Shown: positions 10,683-22,873 of the stretch, one piece after another | How positions within the stretch are numbered: position 1 is the first letter of the stretch | How the letters are laid out: every line of letters begins with the position of its first letter | Assembly: GCA_020536535.1 (NCBI GenBank) | Contig: JAHLWZ010000830.1 | Span: 30,854 to 94,853, forward strand | Length of the DNA: 64,000 bases | Direction of reading: 5' to 3' | Origin: Pelomyxa schiedti | Lineage: Eukaryota; Evosea; Pelobiontida; Pelomyxidae | Program-made: the position numbers and the translations under genes | Notes under the pieces: generated by a model | Databases searched by the model: none | What the model was told of the DNA's origin: nothing | What the model saw: only the letters and a program-made list of their open reading frames with translations

Positions 10683-13600
10683 ATGTACGCGTTCGGATCT
10701 CCGAGGGTGTTCGAGACAAATGCTGCAGAAGAAATCCTCTCTGTGCATCGCACGCGGCCCAGTGATCTTGTGTCTTCTTCCGCAGATCCGGCATTGGCGG
10801 CGTCACTTCCTGCCACGATCAATTTGATAGCACACGTATCGCGGAGTACTGTTGGTGTTTGGTCGGGCGGGAGGTACAGAGTTTTGTGCGGCACACTCGC
10901 TCCTACTACTTGGGCCAAGACCGGCAAATTTGCCAAGTTCACGTGGGGACCACAACCACTAGTGCCCTCTGACAACTTGTGCTTTGCTGTATCGGTGAGA
11001 TGTTATTTCTAGTTCATGTTCTATCTTGACACCCTTTATGAAGACCGAACTTGGATATATTCACATCTATAAACTGACTTTCAAATCCCGTCCTGAACAA
11101 TCTGTTTGTCAATTTACTTCGACTTCAAACCTTTCCAACAGCAAACAATGAATAAAAAAAAAAGGATATTGGAGAGTACATCACCCCCTTGCCTCCTCTT
11201 ATCACTTTTGGAGTTCCCACGACGCTTTACACTACGCACGGTCCCTACTCCAAGTAGATATTCTTTTATCCCATTTTTCTTTCCCCTCCTTTGAAAAATT
11301 CTAATTTTGCCACACTCCAGTCTTTTACAATTTCGTGACTCTCTTGTTGTAATTGGAAAAGACAACGTTTTGTCCACCTTTTCATGGAAGGGTACATTCA
11401 TTGGAGAAAAGAATTTAACCCCCCATATTGCCCTCTCTCCCGACCGATGGTGTGTTGACTTGATGTTCAAGTTGCATTTTTTACCACTTATTTTATGTAT
11501 GAAGTGCAGATTGTATCACTTTTTCCATGTCATCTTCCAATATGGGAGTATTTGGCTTTGTCACAGCCCAAGGATGTGTGTTGCTGATGAACTTTCCTCG
11601 TGTATGTGTTTGATGTATTAAATTTTCTTACTATTTCTCAATGTAACCAGTGGCCATGTACATCAGCAGAGGACCCAGTATGCATAGGTCTGAGCTGTTC
11701 GGATGCCACATGCCTTGCCTTTTCCTGTTCGTCACGATTGGTGGCTGTTGGGAGACAGAGGTGAATTCTCACTTATCCTCTTAATATATCTCAATTTTTT
11801 TCTCCCCACCTCATCCTTTACCTTCTGAAGTGGCCACGTGTCTTGCTTCTTGGTGCCACAGCAATCCAACTTTCTCCCAGAACATGTTTCCATTGAACCG
11901 TTATTCACAATAACCATGACTCCCTGGGGCGTATCACCCGCAGGTTCTATCACGCCGTACTTTTTTGCTTTGTTGTGTTCTGGGGGTAATTTATCTCTTT
12001 CTAGATACTGGTGCAGTGACAGCCTTGTGTTGGTCACATAAATGTGAAAGCCTGGCTGTTGCTTGGAGTACGAGAGGGATTTCCGTTTGGTCCCCACGTG
12101 GAAATAGATATATGTGTAGTTTTTCTCAAGCAAGGCAAGTGGTTCATATCCAAACCATCTTATTTTTGTCTAGTTTGGAAAACAACTTAGTAGACCCCCT
12201 GTTCCATGCTGGCGCAATAGCTCTTGTACACTATCTTTACTTCACATTTGAGGCTCACTTTGTTAAAAAAAAAAAAGGAATGGGACTCAAGCGGGTACTA
12301 TTTGATTGTCTGCTCGAAATCCAAACCACATGAACTCATACAGTTGCCTTTTGCTATTTTATCGATTTATACAAACCCAACATGGGTGGGTATAAACTAC
12401 TTTTTAGGGTTTTTTTTTAAATGACTCAACTATGATCTTCAAGCATTCCAGCCATGATGTAGTGCTTATTGGAGAAGACCGTTTATTGCTTCTTAAGTAC
12501 TCTGATTCACTTGGTAGCACAAGTTGGGTTCATCTACCGGTTAGTTGCCTCATTTGTATAACAGCAAACAAAAAGCCAACCAGTTTCTATTGTTAGATAC
12601 CACAGCTATATTTGCAGGACAATTGGCCTGTGGTGGTATGAATTTGTTTATACTCATTGAAGATAAATTAATTTGGGAAAGCATTCTGCAATGAATCGAA
12701 CAGGCACTCACATTGCTGTTGCTGGGAAGAATGGTGTAGCAATTTACCACTTCATTGGTAATCGGTGGAGACTGTTTGGTAATCAATCTGAGGTAAGTGT
12801 ACAATATTGTTGTATAAGGTCTAACAACTTCAGGAAAAGGATATCTCGAGCGTTGGATTATGTTGGTACAAAAGAGTCATAATCATTCTTTCACCAAACA
12901 GAAAAACTGGGAGTACTCAGGTTGGTTATTTAAGATTAGTACTCTTTTCCACTGATAATTTTTATTGCAGGTTCTGATGTATTCCTCTGATCACCTTTCT
13001 AATTCCAGTCGACTTCACGCTTCTGAACTTCCAAATAAACGGAAACCCGTTCTCTGTGACTGCAATGACAGTGACCTCGTCATATTTACAGAAGACAATT
13101 TCCTCTACCAATATCACATTTCCTGCACCACACAAGGAGAAAGTACTCCTGACACTCCTGATGTTCTCTGTGTTTCTCACTTATCCATTAGCAATGAAAG
13201 CCATCCAACTCACCAAGGCGTACCAAATATCAATGGCAGTAGTCCAAAGTCCGTATTCTCTTTGCCTTCTTTCTCCTGAATCGGAGTGTAGAATGTGTGT
13301 AGGCTTAACCCTCTCTGAAACAACAAGTTAAATTCCTGCAATCAGACACCCAGCCAAGCTCCTATTTCTACACCCACAGGGTAGCCTTGTATTTGTTGAT
13401 ATGTCAGAGGGGCAACGAGTATTAGTTCTCTCAAATCAATGCCTAAGTAAACTTCTTTTCCCACAGCAAGAACTGGCAACAGACGCTGTACAATTTTGGG
13501 TTTCGGAAACTCCATGCTTGAAGGGAATACCCCCAATGTTATGGACACAGGGTGCTGCCGGAATACAAGTATGTCTGATTATACTACAGCAAACTCATTG

Positions 13601-15102
13601 TACCAGTTGACCTATCCGTTTTCAAGTTCAAGCACACCAGCAAGTACTCGCGCTGTTTATGAGTTTGAACCTGAGCTGTGCCCAGTTGGCGTAATGCCTG
13701 ATACTGGTATTCTTCTAGCTGTCACACAACAATTCAAGCCACTTGTACCCCTGTCAACACCAAGTCTTCCCTTCTATGAGATTCATTCCAAAGTATATTT
13801 ATCCTCCGCACACTTTTTCGTAATTATTTTCTCTAGGCACAACCATTCCTCCACAATATCATTCGACACCTCATCAATATTGACTCGAGTATCGCGTTAT
13901 CTTTTGCCCAACAATTCCAACTTGCACCTCATTTCCCTCACACTCTCGAATTGTTGTTATTCTCAGTTCTGGTACTTATACCAAGTGAGGTTATCAATTA
14001 ACAGTCCAAAAGGAAAACTATTCCTTACATCAACAAAGTACATCTTCTCAAGGAGAATTGCAGAAAGCAATTCAGTTTCTATCAGCGTTCTCCTGCCTTC
14101 CAGGCAATTTTTGAGCCCCTCCTTTTTGGCTTTTTTTACTCATGTGCAACAGAAGTTCTTATGAGATGCGCTAGAAAAGTTGACGTTTCAACCTGGGATT
14201 GCCTTTTTTCTTCTATTCTTCCAGTGGAGATTTTTGAGGTCTATCATTTTTTTTTAGTGCCAACAATACCTGACTTTCCCAGCAATCTACTAGGAGCCAC
14301 AAATTTGAAACTGCTAGCTCGCTTCTTCAAGTTATACTCCACTTGAATGGTGAAGAACGATGCCTGGAATGTGGACTTAATCTTCTGGATTCACTAATAG
14401 TGCATAACAAACTCGATGCATGTTTCCTCCTGTTTGTCTTGCACTTATTGTTCGTAGTTGTTGGCTGATCTTCAGCGGTTCCTTGCTTTTAGTAAGCATT
14501 CAGAGAAGTCATTGAATATTGTTAACAATCATGCTCGCACACTTATTTTGAAGTTCAAGTTTAAGCAAGCCTGTGAGTTTGCTTCTTGCTTCGACATCCC
14601 GGTTAGAGCTTGGCTGGCACCAGAGATGTAGACGAGCCTTTTCTTTATCCTTCGTTCTCAATTGTCATATAGATCATGGAAAAGTGAGGACTTTTTCCAG
14701 GCTATCACACAACTGCACGTGCAGTATTCTCTGGAGAAGCCCACATCTATTCTTCCTCCGTGTGTCCTTGCGTCCATTCCGAAATCCTTGACTTCCTTGA
14801 AGTATTTTCCCGTTTCCCTTTCTTTATGCTCATCAGAGTTCATAGCACCATTCTTAATGAGCTCATTCGAGAAGGCTTGATGGAATGGGGTTTATCTATC
14901 TGTGTCATTCTGATGGATGTTGAAAGGATTCGGGAACTACTTTCCAAGTGCCCACAGATTTGGCCCCCCCTTTCTGAAGCTCTTCTTAATCTCAAAGCGT
15001 GTGTTGTTCCTTCTGTGTGCTCTTGAATTTAATCCATCTCTGTGTAGACAAGGCTACACAGAACTGCATGAAATTCTTGCTGCATCCCACACAAAAGAAT
15101 GA
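10683..15102 (+). CDS. RIC1: RIC1-like guanine-nucleotide exchange subunit (Rab6 GEF)
   Basis: Homologue of Ric1, which with Rgp1 activates the Golgi GTPase Rab6/Ypt6 for retrograde transport. Exon 1 is 10683-10994 and intron 1 is 10995-11043; many short exons follow and were not all resolved. Family signatures seen in order: an N-terminal beta-propeller start (AKFTWGP, then ELGYIHIYKL), a strand RDSLVVIGKD near 11330, the blade ALCWSHKCESLAVAW.TRGISVW near 12020-12090, and the conserved segment NRTGTHIAVAGKNGVAIYH...NRWRLFGN near 12690-12790. A C-terminal helical part follows (around 14460-15060), ending HEILAASHTKE at the TGA 15100-15102. Stops between these blocks are explained by introns with ordinary donors and acceptors. 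Identity is firm; the exact exon set is not. The 3' end is convergent with the TKL kinase gene (184 bp between). Confidence 0.8.
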
Positions 15103-15286
15103 AGACCTTAAGACCAATTAAATGAACAATGTACAAATTGCAAAGCCAGCCAAATATCTAAATGTAGTTTCAAAAACCAGTGGCAACTTTTTTTTGCCCA
15201 TTTCTTTAAGACGAACAGAAAGAGAAAAAAAAAGTTTACAGAAATTTCTTATTTTCACCCACCACATGTACTAGTTACTGACATTG

Positions 15287-18200
15287 TTAGTGCTTCTTCT
15301 TGTTGCCCTTGTCGGACACAATTGTCTTTCCAGTCCTTTCCATTTCTATTGACTGGAACCCAGCCGACTCGGCAGTGATTTTGTCATCCTCAGGGTCATC
15401 AGGCGGTGGTGCGAACGAAATCTTCCCGCTGGCCGTGGCTCTCTTATGGGACATCAGATTCTTCTTATCCCCGGCCTTCTTTGCAGTTGCACGTGACGCG
15501 TCTCCTTCTTCGGCCGCGTCGTCTTCCACGTGGAGTGATGTCTTGTCAGTCTTCCCACCGGCACCCAGGAACATGTCATTGAGGGTGTTGACTATTTCGG
15601 CGAACGCCGGCCGGTTCGCGGCCGAAGCGTCCCAGCACTTGATCATGAGCTGAGAGTATTCGGCCGGGCAGTCCTCAGGAATTTTAGGCCGGATTCCTTT
15701 TTGCACGTTCTTTGGAATGTCCCAGCAAACCGTATCTGACCAGGCTTCTTCACGGGTCCACATCTCCCATAATACCAAGGAGTAGCTGTAGACATCCGCC
15801 TTTTTTTTGGTGAGTGTAACCAAGTGGCACCAGATTAATATTTATAAAATAGAAATCATATAGTCAGTGCATTGCACTTTTTTTGTTATTTGTTTGGTTT
15901 TGACGAGGGAGGGAGATCCAACCTTGGAATTATACATTTCTGCCCGAAGGAGTTCAGGAGCCTGACACAGGTGGTGAGTGTAAGTGAAGGCAAAGTGTTA
16001 CTAACCATATAAATTGGTGTTCCGACTCCATTTGTATACCGGAAAAGTTCATCTGTCAACAAGTGAGTTTTAGGTTTTTTTCGTTGTTTCTTTCAGTATT
16101 CAAAAAATTTCACCTGGATTCTGCACATTTCGAGCAGTTCCAAAATCTTAAAAAGGGGTTATAAGCAAAAAAAAAGTAAATGGGACTCTTAACCTGCTAA
16201 TTTACAACAAACAGATGATGTGGCATTTTTCGAGACCAAAAGGGCATTGGGGCACTTGAGATCACCTAAAAAGATATGTGAAAACAACAACATAGTTTTT
16301 ATAACCTACGATAAAGGATTTTTGAGGCATGCAAGTAAGCCATAGCATCAGCAATATTGGTGGCAAACCTCAGAATAAGAAGGTAGGGAATGTCAACATC
16401 GGATTCTAAGAATCTGGACAAACTTCCGTGCTCAACAAGTTCCGTACATACACACATCTTGCCTTTTTCAAGTAAGATGGGAATAGACCTATTTTTCCTC
16501 AAACAAACCTGGAACCAAAGAAGCACCAATAAACGCAACGATACAAGGGTGATGTAACTTGCGAAGCAAATCACATTCATCGAGGAAGTCTTGTTTCTCT
16601 CCCTCTTGAAGTCCTGCTTGGTGTTTTATAACTTTAACGGCAGCAAGCTGAGATCGGTAAACTCCACGGAATACAGCACTTTTTCCTTATTTAATAAAAA
16701 ATGAAGCGGTTTCAGAGAAAATACCCAAAAGCTCCTGCTGCAAGTGGATTTGGTTCAAGACGGATTTCATTGGGATCCAAACGGTCTGAAATGGCTCCCT
16801 CCAGTTTGAGTTGAAGGTATGTACTGACCAGAGTTTCTCCACCAGAGATTACTTCGAACTTAATTGGTAACTCGACATGCGTTGTGTACAACAAAGTTAC
16901 ATCCAAGGTGACAAGCATTTTCCCTTTGGGTGGAAGGTACCCAACTCCAGGACGAAGGGATACAGTCAACATATGCTCATGATTTGGAACATAGAATGTA
17001 TAATGAACACCCCTTCCAGTATTATTGATTATTTCAATAGAGTCAGTTCTCTTCTCGTTCACAGGGAATACGTCCTTGCCTGTCAGATCAAAATCCAGAA
17101 GAACTTTGCTTATAGCTATCCCAGCGCCTTCAAGTGCAGAATTGGATTCAGTTGCATTGAATGACACATCATGGTATTCTTCAGCATCCACAAATTCGGC
17201 GGGTGTATTAAGAGCTTCAAGTAGGCGACGTTTTCTCCGTTTCAAAAACATTATTCCAAGTGCTACCAACCCAGCAGCAGCAAGAACACCAATCAAACCA
17301 CACACTGTGGCAATTAGCGCAACAGCATAAGTGCTAAGTGGCAATTTAACTGTGTCATATGATATGACAAAACCACGGTTGGATGTAAGAGAACTAGCCG
17401 TCAGAACAAAAGTGAGCTTTTTCGCATCAACAGTGTGACCTTCAACCTCTCCAGAAACACCCAGATAAATTGACCTGGGATCCGTTTCATCATCAACATA
17501 ATACGAAACAGAATCTTGGCTTTGAAGATCAATCATATCAAAATTGAACTCAATTTGATCAAACTTTCCTGAAGGTTCAACTATCCAAGAACATGTTGCA
17601 CTGGACAAGTACCGTGTAGCTTGACCGTCAGGTACGTCGTTATCACTGGAAAAAGTGCCTGTGCCAGTCTCGAGTAAGGTTTCTGGATCACAGCCACGTG
17701 AACAGTCGTTCCAGTAGTGCGTGTCATCACATTGACAGACACCGTCAACACATTCGCCATGTCCCAAATCTTCATTGCAATCATTGCCACCCTCTGTGCA
17801 CGTAAAAGGGTACCCACACTGATCAAAATCAAGAATGATCAACTTGGTTTGGTACATGCAATCCGCCCAGAAGTCACTGCATATCACAAGATCCCACTCA
17901 CCAGGTGGCATAAATGTTTCTGTTGCTCCCGACCCCTCAACGTCTTTGTACAAGTTAAGTGGGTCAGTTGTCTCATCAGGGAGAGTTGTATCCCAAGTGT
18001 GAACGTATCGCCATTCTCTCGGATATGGCTCAGTTTCCAACCCAAACCAGTACCAGGCATAGGTCCCAGCATCAGGCTCATCCCAAAGAGTATTTCTGCA
18101 ACCAAACATCAGTACACCTACACAGCACTCATACAAAGACGAAAGTGTAGTGTAAATAAAAAAGAAAAGAAGAAGAAGAAGAAGAAAAGCTATTGGGACA

Positions 18201-18999
18201 TTTACTCCCAATGAGAAGAAAAAATAACATACGGGATGGTATAGTTGAAGATAATTGTATCCTGAGGGCAGAAAGCAGGGTGGCTCCACTTCAAGTTGCA
18301 CTCAGAGCCAACCCAATCACCATCACAAATGCACTGCCCCCTCAGAGCATCGCAGTACCCGTTCAGACAAGCATACTGGCAGCCATTGGGATAGCACCCC
18401 CACCTAAGATAGAACGTGACGACCTCCAGGGGCGTGTTCGTCCCGGAATCGGCGACGGCGATGGTCACGGCGACGGCGAAGTGGAACCTGTGGGACCCGA
18501 CGCACGAGACGGCGATGTCGAACGACTCTGGGGCCGACGGCACGGCGCCCGACGGCGCCAGCGTCGTGGACACGTCGGGCAGGTCGTACGACACGTCGCC
18601 GACGGTGTACGAGTTGTCGTTGATGACGATGACGTCGACCGAGGACGCGAAGGTGAGGCCGGCGGCGGTTGTTGCCGAGCCGTCGCAGTCGCCCCAGCAC
18701 CACGAGAGGGAGAGAGACGGCGTCTCGGCGTCGACGACGAGGTCGACGGTGCCGCTCTCGATGCCGGGGCGGAAGGCGTCCGCGACGACGCCTAGGGAGA
18801 CGATGGGGACGACGACGAAGACGGGCGTGTCGTGCGGCGTGTAGGTGTAGTTCTTGGGCAGGGTGCCGTTGACGTTGACCCCAGACGAGGCCGCCGACGC
18901 GCGGCCCGCGCAGAAGATCGCGGCGGCGGCGACGGCGAGTGAGACGAAGGCGGCGGAGGCGATCGGGCGAGGCGAAAACGAGGCGGGCCGGTTCGGCAT
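15287..18999 (-). CDS. Single-pass receptor-like TKL protein kinase with CUB/EGF ectodomain
   Basis: Predicted cell-surface kinase. Exon 1 (18999-18233) has a signal peptide (Ala-rich core to ~residue 36), a beta-rich ectodomain and an EGF-like module (CQYACLNGYC...CICDGDWVG). After a 137-nt intron, exon 2 (18095-16725) carries a second EGF-like module (CVDGVCQCDDTHYW), a CUB-like domain, a transmembrane helix (YAVALIATVCGLIGVLAAAG) followed by KRRKRR, then a cytosolic Ig-like/MSP-like domain (FDLTGKDVFPVN...PPKGKMLVTLDV). The kinase follows in several short exons: GAFG loop, AAVKVIK lysine, YRDLKCPN catalytic loop (Tyr for the usual His), DFGTAR, GTPIYMAPELL, ADVYSYSLVLWEMW. Catalytic Lys, Asp and DFG are present, so activity is expected. 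The tail is charged and ends KKKH. It is divergent to the M4 peptidase gene (203 bp between start codons). Confidence 0.85.
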
Positions 19000-19202
19000 C
19001 TATCTTTGGTTGACCGGTTTTTTTTTGTTTTCTCTTTGTGTGTATCGATCGTAAAGGCGCGAGGGCCCCGGCTCTACGGGGTTATTTTTTTGTGTTTTTA
19101 CCTTCGTTCCTGTTTTGTCGTTGATTTTGTTGTGCGCTTCCCCGAAATGTTTTTTCTCCTTCCGTCGGGTGAACGTGAAACACTTAAAAACCGAGTGTTT
19201 CA

Positions 19203-22200
19203 ATGCCGTCGGCGACGTGCGTGTCGTTAATTGTCGTCGTGGTAGTGTGCGTGCTTTCGCGATTGGCGGCGGGATACCTAGAGAACTCTGCTGCGTTCCC
19301 ACAAGCAATTGTGGGTCTGTGGCCTGCCTCTTCTCCTCAGGCTCGCAACTCTGAGGCGAATCAGCAAGTTTTCGCTGTTGATTTCCGCGACGCACCTCTT
19401 CAGTCCCGATCGGCTTCTTTTGTTTCGGGAGGGAATGGCATCGAAAACATCACTTCCCTGCGTGCTCTTTGGAGGCGAGACAATATGGACACGTAGAGTT
19501 TTCCCTCTTGGTTTCTATGACGTTTTCAGTTCATTTCTATTGAAATGGGTTTTTTTTAAGTACTCCTGGATTCATACTTTCCTTCAAGATTGCTGAAGCA
19601 CTTTTTCCCTGGGGTTGCTGCAGATGATTTGGTGCTAAGAGATACGTCTCCTTGCTACATGTTTCTTGGTGAACAAGTCTGTGTTTACACACAATTCTAT
19701 CAGGGATATCCAACTATGGGTTTGAAATCAAAATCTTCTTACAAACGTGACTGAAATGTTTAATAACTCAAACAGGACATCAGTTGAAAGTTTCTTTTGA
19801 CTCTGAGGAGAGGATAACAAGGGCTTCTGGCACAATAATCTCAAAGCGGTTTGTTTTCCTTTCCCCACTAATACATACTTATTGTATAAAGCTCGAGGCT
19901 ACCGAGTGTTCCCTCTGATTCTTATAATAAAGCCTTGAATACTTGCCTAGCAATTGGGCATTTATGCCCTAATATGGCATCTGTTACAGGTTTGAGGGAT
20001 GTGGTTTTCCCTGACCAATGTTATTTTCACAGGAGCAAACATTGTAGTATATAGTTTTGATTCTGATCCTATGATACTAGCATGGAAAATATTATGTCGA
20101 AGACAGTATGTTTGCTTTTCCTAAAAAGACATCTTTTTACTTTTTCAGTTATTTCTATGTTGATTCTGCGAGTTCCAACCTCATCTCAGTTCACCCACAA
20201 CACAGGCACGCTGAAGAAAGGTTTTTTTGTCACTTTCCTATACTTTTAATAAGTTCACAGGTTTCTGTGGGTAGGTGATACTTTAGTGTGGAAGGAGGGA
20301 GATCCTGACTCAGGTGACCAAGATATTGAGGATTACCTCAATGCCACTTCCGCGTTTTATACAACCTTTGAAAATATGATTGGGTGGCTCTCGTTTGATG
20401 GGAAAGGTACCTTAGAATCCTCGTATTAGAACTTACCAGAACTTCTATTAAGACTCCCCACTCATTGCCCATATTCACTACCAAGATACCTTTGAGCAGA
20501 TATGCCCAAATGCGGCATACAATGGAGTAAATAATGAGTTTCTCTTCTGTAGTGGAATGACTTTTTGGGATGGTAACTTTTTTTTAAAACATCCATTTCT
20601 ATCAACTGTCCTTTAGTATCACTTCATGAGGAGGGGCATGCATTTACCCACTTTACCGATGACACTGGAATCTATGAAGACCCCTCTGCAATCAACGAAT
20701 CTTGGTCTGATATAAACGAAGAAGCTCTTGCAATAATGTGGAACATGCCATGTGCGATTGTCTTCATTGTACTAATATAATATAATATAATATAATATCA
20801 TTTAGGGACTCTGGGAATGCGTAGCAGCAACAGGTCATGTGTTTCAGACTCAACTCATCAACGCTGGATTACTTGGTTAGCTGTAGGTACCACGCCATCC
20901 AGCATAAAACTTTATTGAGCTAATAATTACAAGTCTCTGGCAGCCGAGACCTTTATAACCCTAATTGTACATATAATACTGCAGCAGCTAAGGACTGCCT
21001 TTGTTCCTTTGTGGACGCTTCCGAATCTCATGCAAATTCGGGTTTATTGATTCCTTTTTCCAGCTTCTTGACACTGTTCAGGTGTTGTAGGAATTGTATT
21101 TGCTATCACCTGTGACGGTGGGGAGTTGAATGGCGAGTATTTTCCTGGAATAGGAATACTGAAGGTGCCCCTATTTTACGTGTTTACTTTTTTTCTTTTA
21201 ACCTCACGAAAGACATGGTGGATATTTCTTACCTCAAAAATGAGTCACCAAACAGCCGATACTCGGTTTTATCAGCTGGCTGACTTTTTAGCTTTGGCTT
21301 GCCACGGACTCATTGGCAAAAAACTTGTTGACCATTTGGGTTATGAAACGGAGGAATCTATAACTTCAGATGACTGTGACACACTTGGTGAGTACCAGTG
21401 TGATACTTTTGTTCTAATATTTTTCCAGTTCGTCTCACTGATACTTTGGGCTTGAGGGAAACACCATGTCAGTATATGTCCATAAACCCGAATTCCTAAA
21501 TTGGTGCAGGTACATCATACCAGTACCTTCTTGCGTTCCCTCGGTATCTTCCTCTAACAGGGGGTAAATTCAATGTGGAAACAAGTAGTACACAGTGCGG
21601 GGCAACACAATACCTCAGTGTATCACTTCTTTTTTTTGACATGACGAATAATATTTCCACCCTCAGATTCATATTGGTTCTGAAACATGGGTTTTTTCTG
21701 GAACTCCTATTGCAACATCCACGTACACCCCATCATGGAGCTATTTGACACAGTTCACGCTCCCAGGTATTATAGGCTTCCTCTGTTTACAGTTCTCAAT
21801 CTTGACCAGGCTTGTCCATATTTGATTCGAATCGAGTAATATCTTACAACCTGAGTTGTGATGCGTCATTTACCATAACCCCTACGGATTCCCTGAATTC
21901 TCAAGGAAAAACAGTCACCAGGAAAATTGTTTTTTATGGTACCAGTCTCTGTCTCAAAGAAACCCTCTCAGAAGTTCCTTTAATAATTAACAACAAGAAA
22001 AGATCCCCCCTTTTTAACAGGCCTGTCACCCGTATCCGGAGTTGAAAATGATATAGTTGTTGTAACAGGAGACAAATTCCAACAGTTTTCTGGTCCCTGT
22101 GCTGGTCTAGTATTCTACTATTATTCATGCCTGTCTTGTACGTACCCATTTCTGTTTCGATTTTTTTCCAAATAATTTGTACAACATTTCAACAGGTAAA

Positions 22201-22419
22201 TTTGGAAGCACTATCACCGGCGCAGTGTTTATAGACAACAGCACAATTTTGTGCCAAGTGCCAGCTGGTGAAGGAGAGGTATCATTTGAAGTCAGCCTCA
22301 ATGCGCAAGATTTTACCGACTCTGGGCTAACTTTCACATACTCAAGCCCAGCACACACACTCCAAGCAACATCGTTTCTACTCACCGCGATCACCATTGC
22401 ACTGCTTATCACAATGTAA
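19203..22419 (+). CDS. Secreted M4 (thermolysin-like) metallopeptidase with TIG domain and C-terminal anchor
   Basis: Zinc endopeptidase of family M4, built from about 15 short exons. Exon 1 starts at the ATG 19203 with a signal peptide (VSLIVVVVVCVLSRLAAG). A propeptide-like strand (DPMILAWKI, near 20075) fits the FTP/PepSY region. The zinc and catalytic motif HEEGH is at 20625-20639; the third ligand lies in NESWSD (near 20700). A downstream ESHANSG segment near 21030 matches the position of the M4 transition-state His, and QLADFLALACHGL near 21280 matches the M4 C-terminal helices. The end (22020-22400) reads as an IPT/TIG-like beta domain (SPVSGVENDIVVVTG...) followed by a hydrophobic tail (FLLTAITIALLITM) ending at the TAA 22417-22419, typical of a GPI anchor or tail anchor. 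M4 enzymes are mainly bacterial, so an old transfer with later intron gain is plausible. Confidence 0.8.
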
Positions 22420-22494
22420 AAAAAACCCAGAGAGTTTTTTTTTTGTTTTTGCAGGTAGGAAATAACACAATGGGTAATTTGTGGGTGTAGAGGA

Positions 22495-22873
22495 TTAGAG
22501 CCTAATGTGCCTGGACGCCATCCTCATGCTTACGTGGGTGTTTCTGGAGAACCTCGTCATGGGGGTACGGTGGGCTCTTGCTGCCATTCCGCGTGCCAAC
22601 CTGGCTTTACCCTTGAGACTCCATCGCCTCTGAGGCATTCGAGCCTGCCGGGTTGCGAAGCCTTTTGCGGACTGCCTCATAACCCTGGGTCGGATTTGAC
22701 GGGTCGCATGTCGGTCGAGGCGAGATTCAACCTGTGTGTTGTTAGGCAAAGTAAATTTACTAGAGCGAGTGAAGAAACAAAAAAAGGAGGTGCGTCGTTT
22801 GTTGTCTGGATGGTACCTCGGTAACAAGGAGTAGAACAATAACGACTAAGAGGAGAATATACAAAGCTTGCAT
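22495..22873 (-). CDS. Possible small secreted arginine-rich protein
   Basis: Two exons join in phase: 22873-22817 (MQALYILLLVVIVLLLVTE, a near-ideal signal peptide) and 22731-22495, separated by an 85-nt intron (donor GTACCA, acceptor CACACAG). The predicted product is 97 residues. The mature part is strongly basic, with more than 20 Arg plus several Met and His and no Cys. No family is recognised. The opposite strand also has an open frame over 22507-22824 that is Cys-rich (CCHSACQPGF...GCEAFCG), and coding potential alone does not decide between them. I prefer the minus strand because of the signal peptide and the in-phase intron. The function is unknown; a cationic host-defence-type peptide is only a guess. 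Confidence 0.4.
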
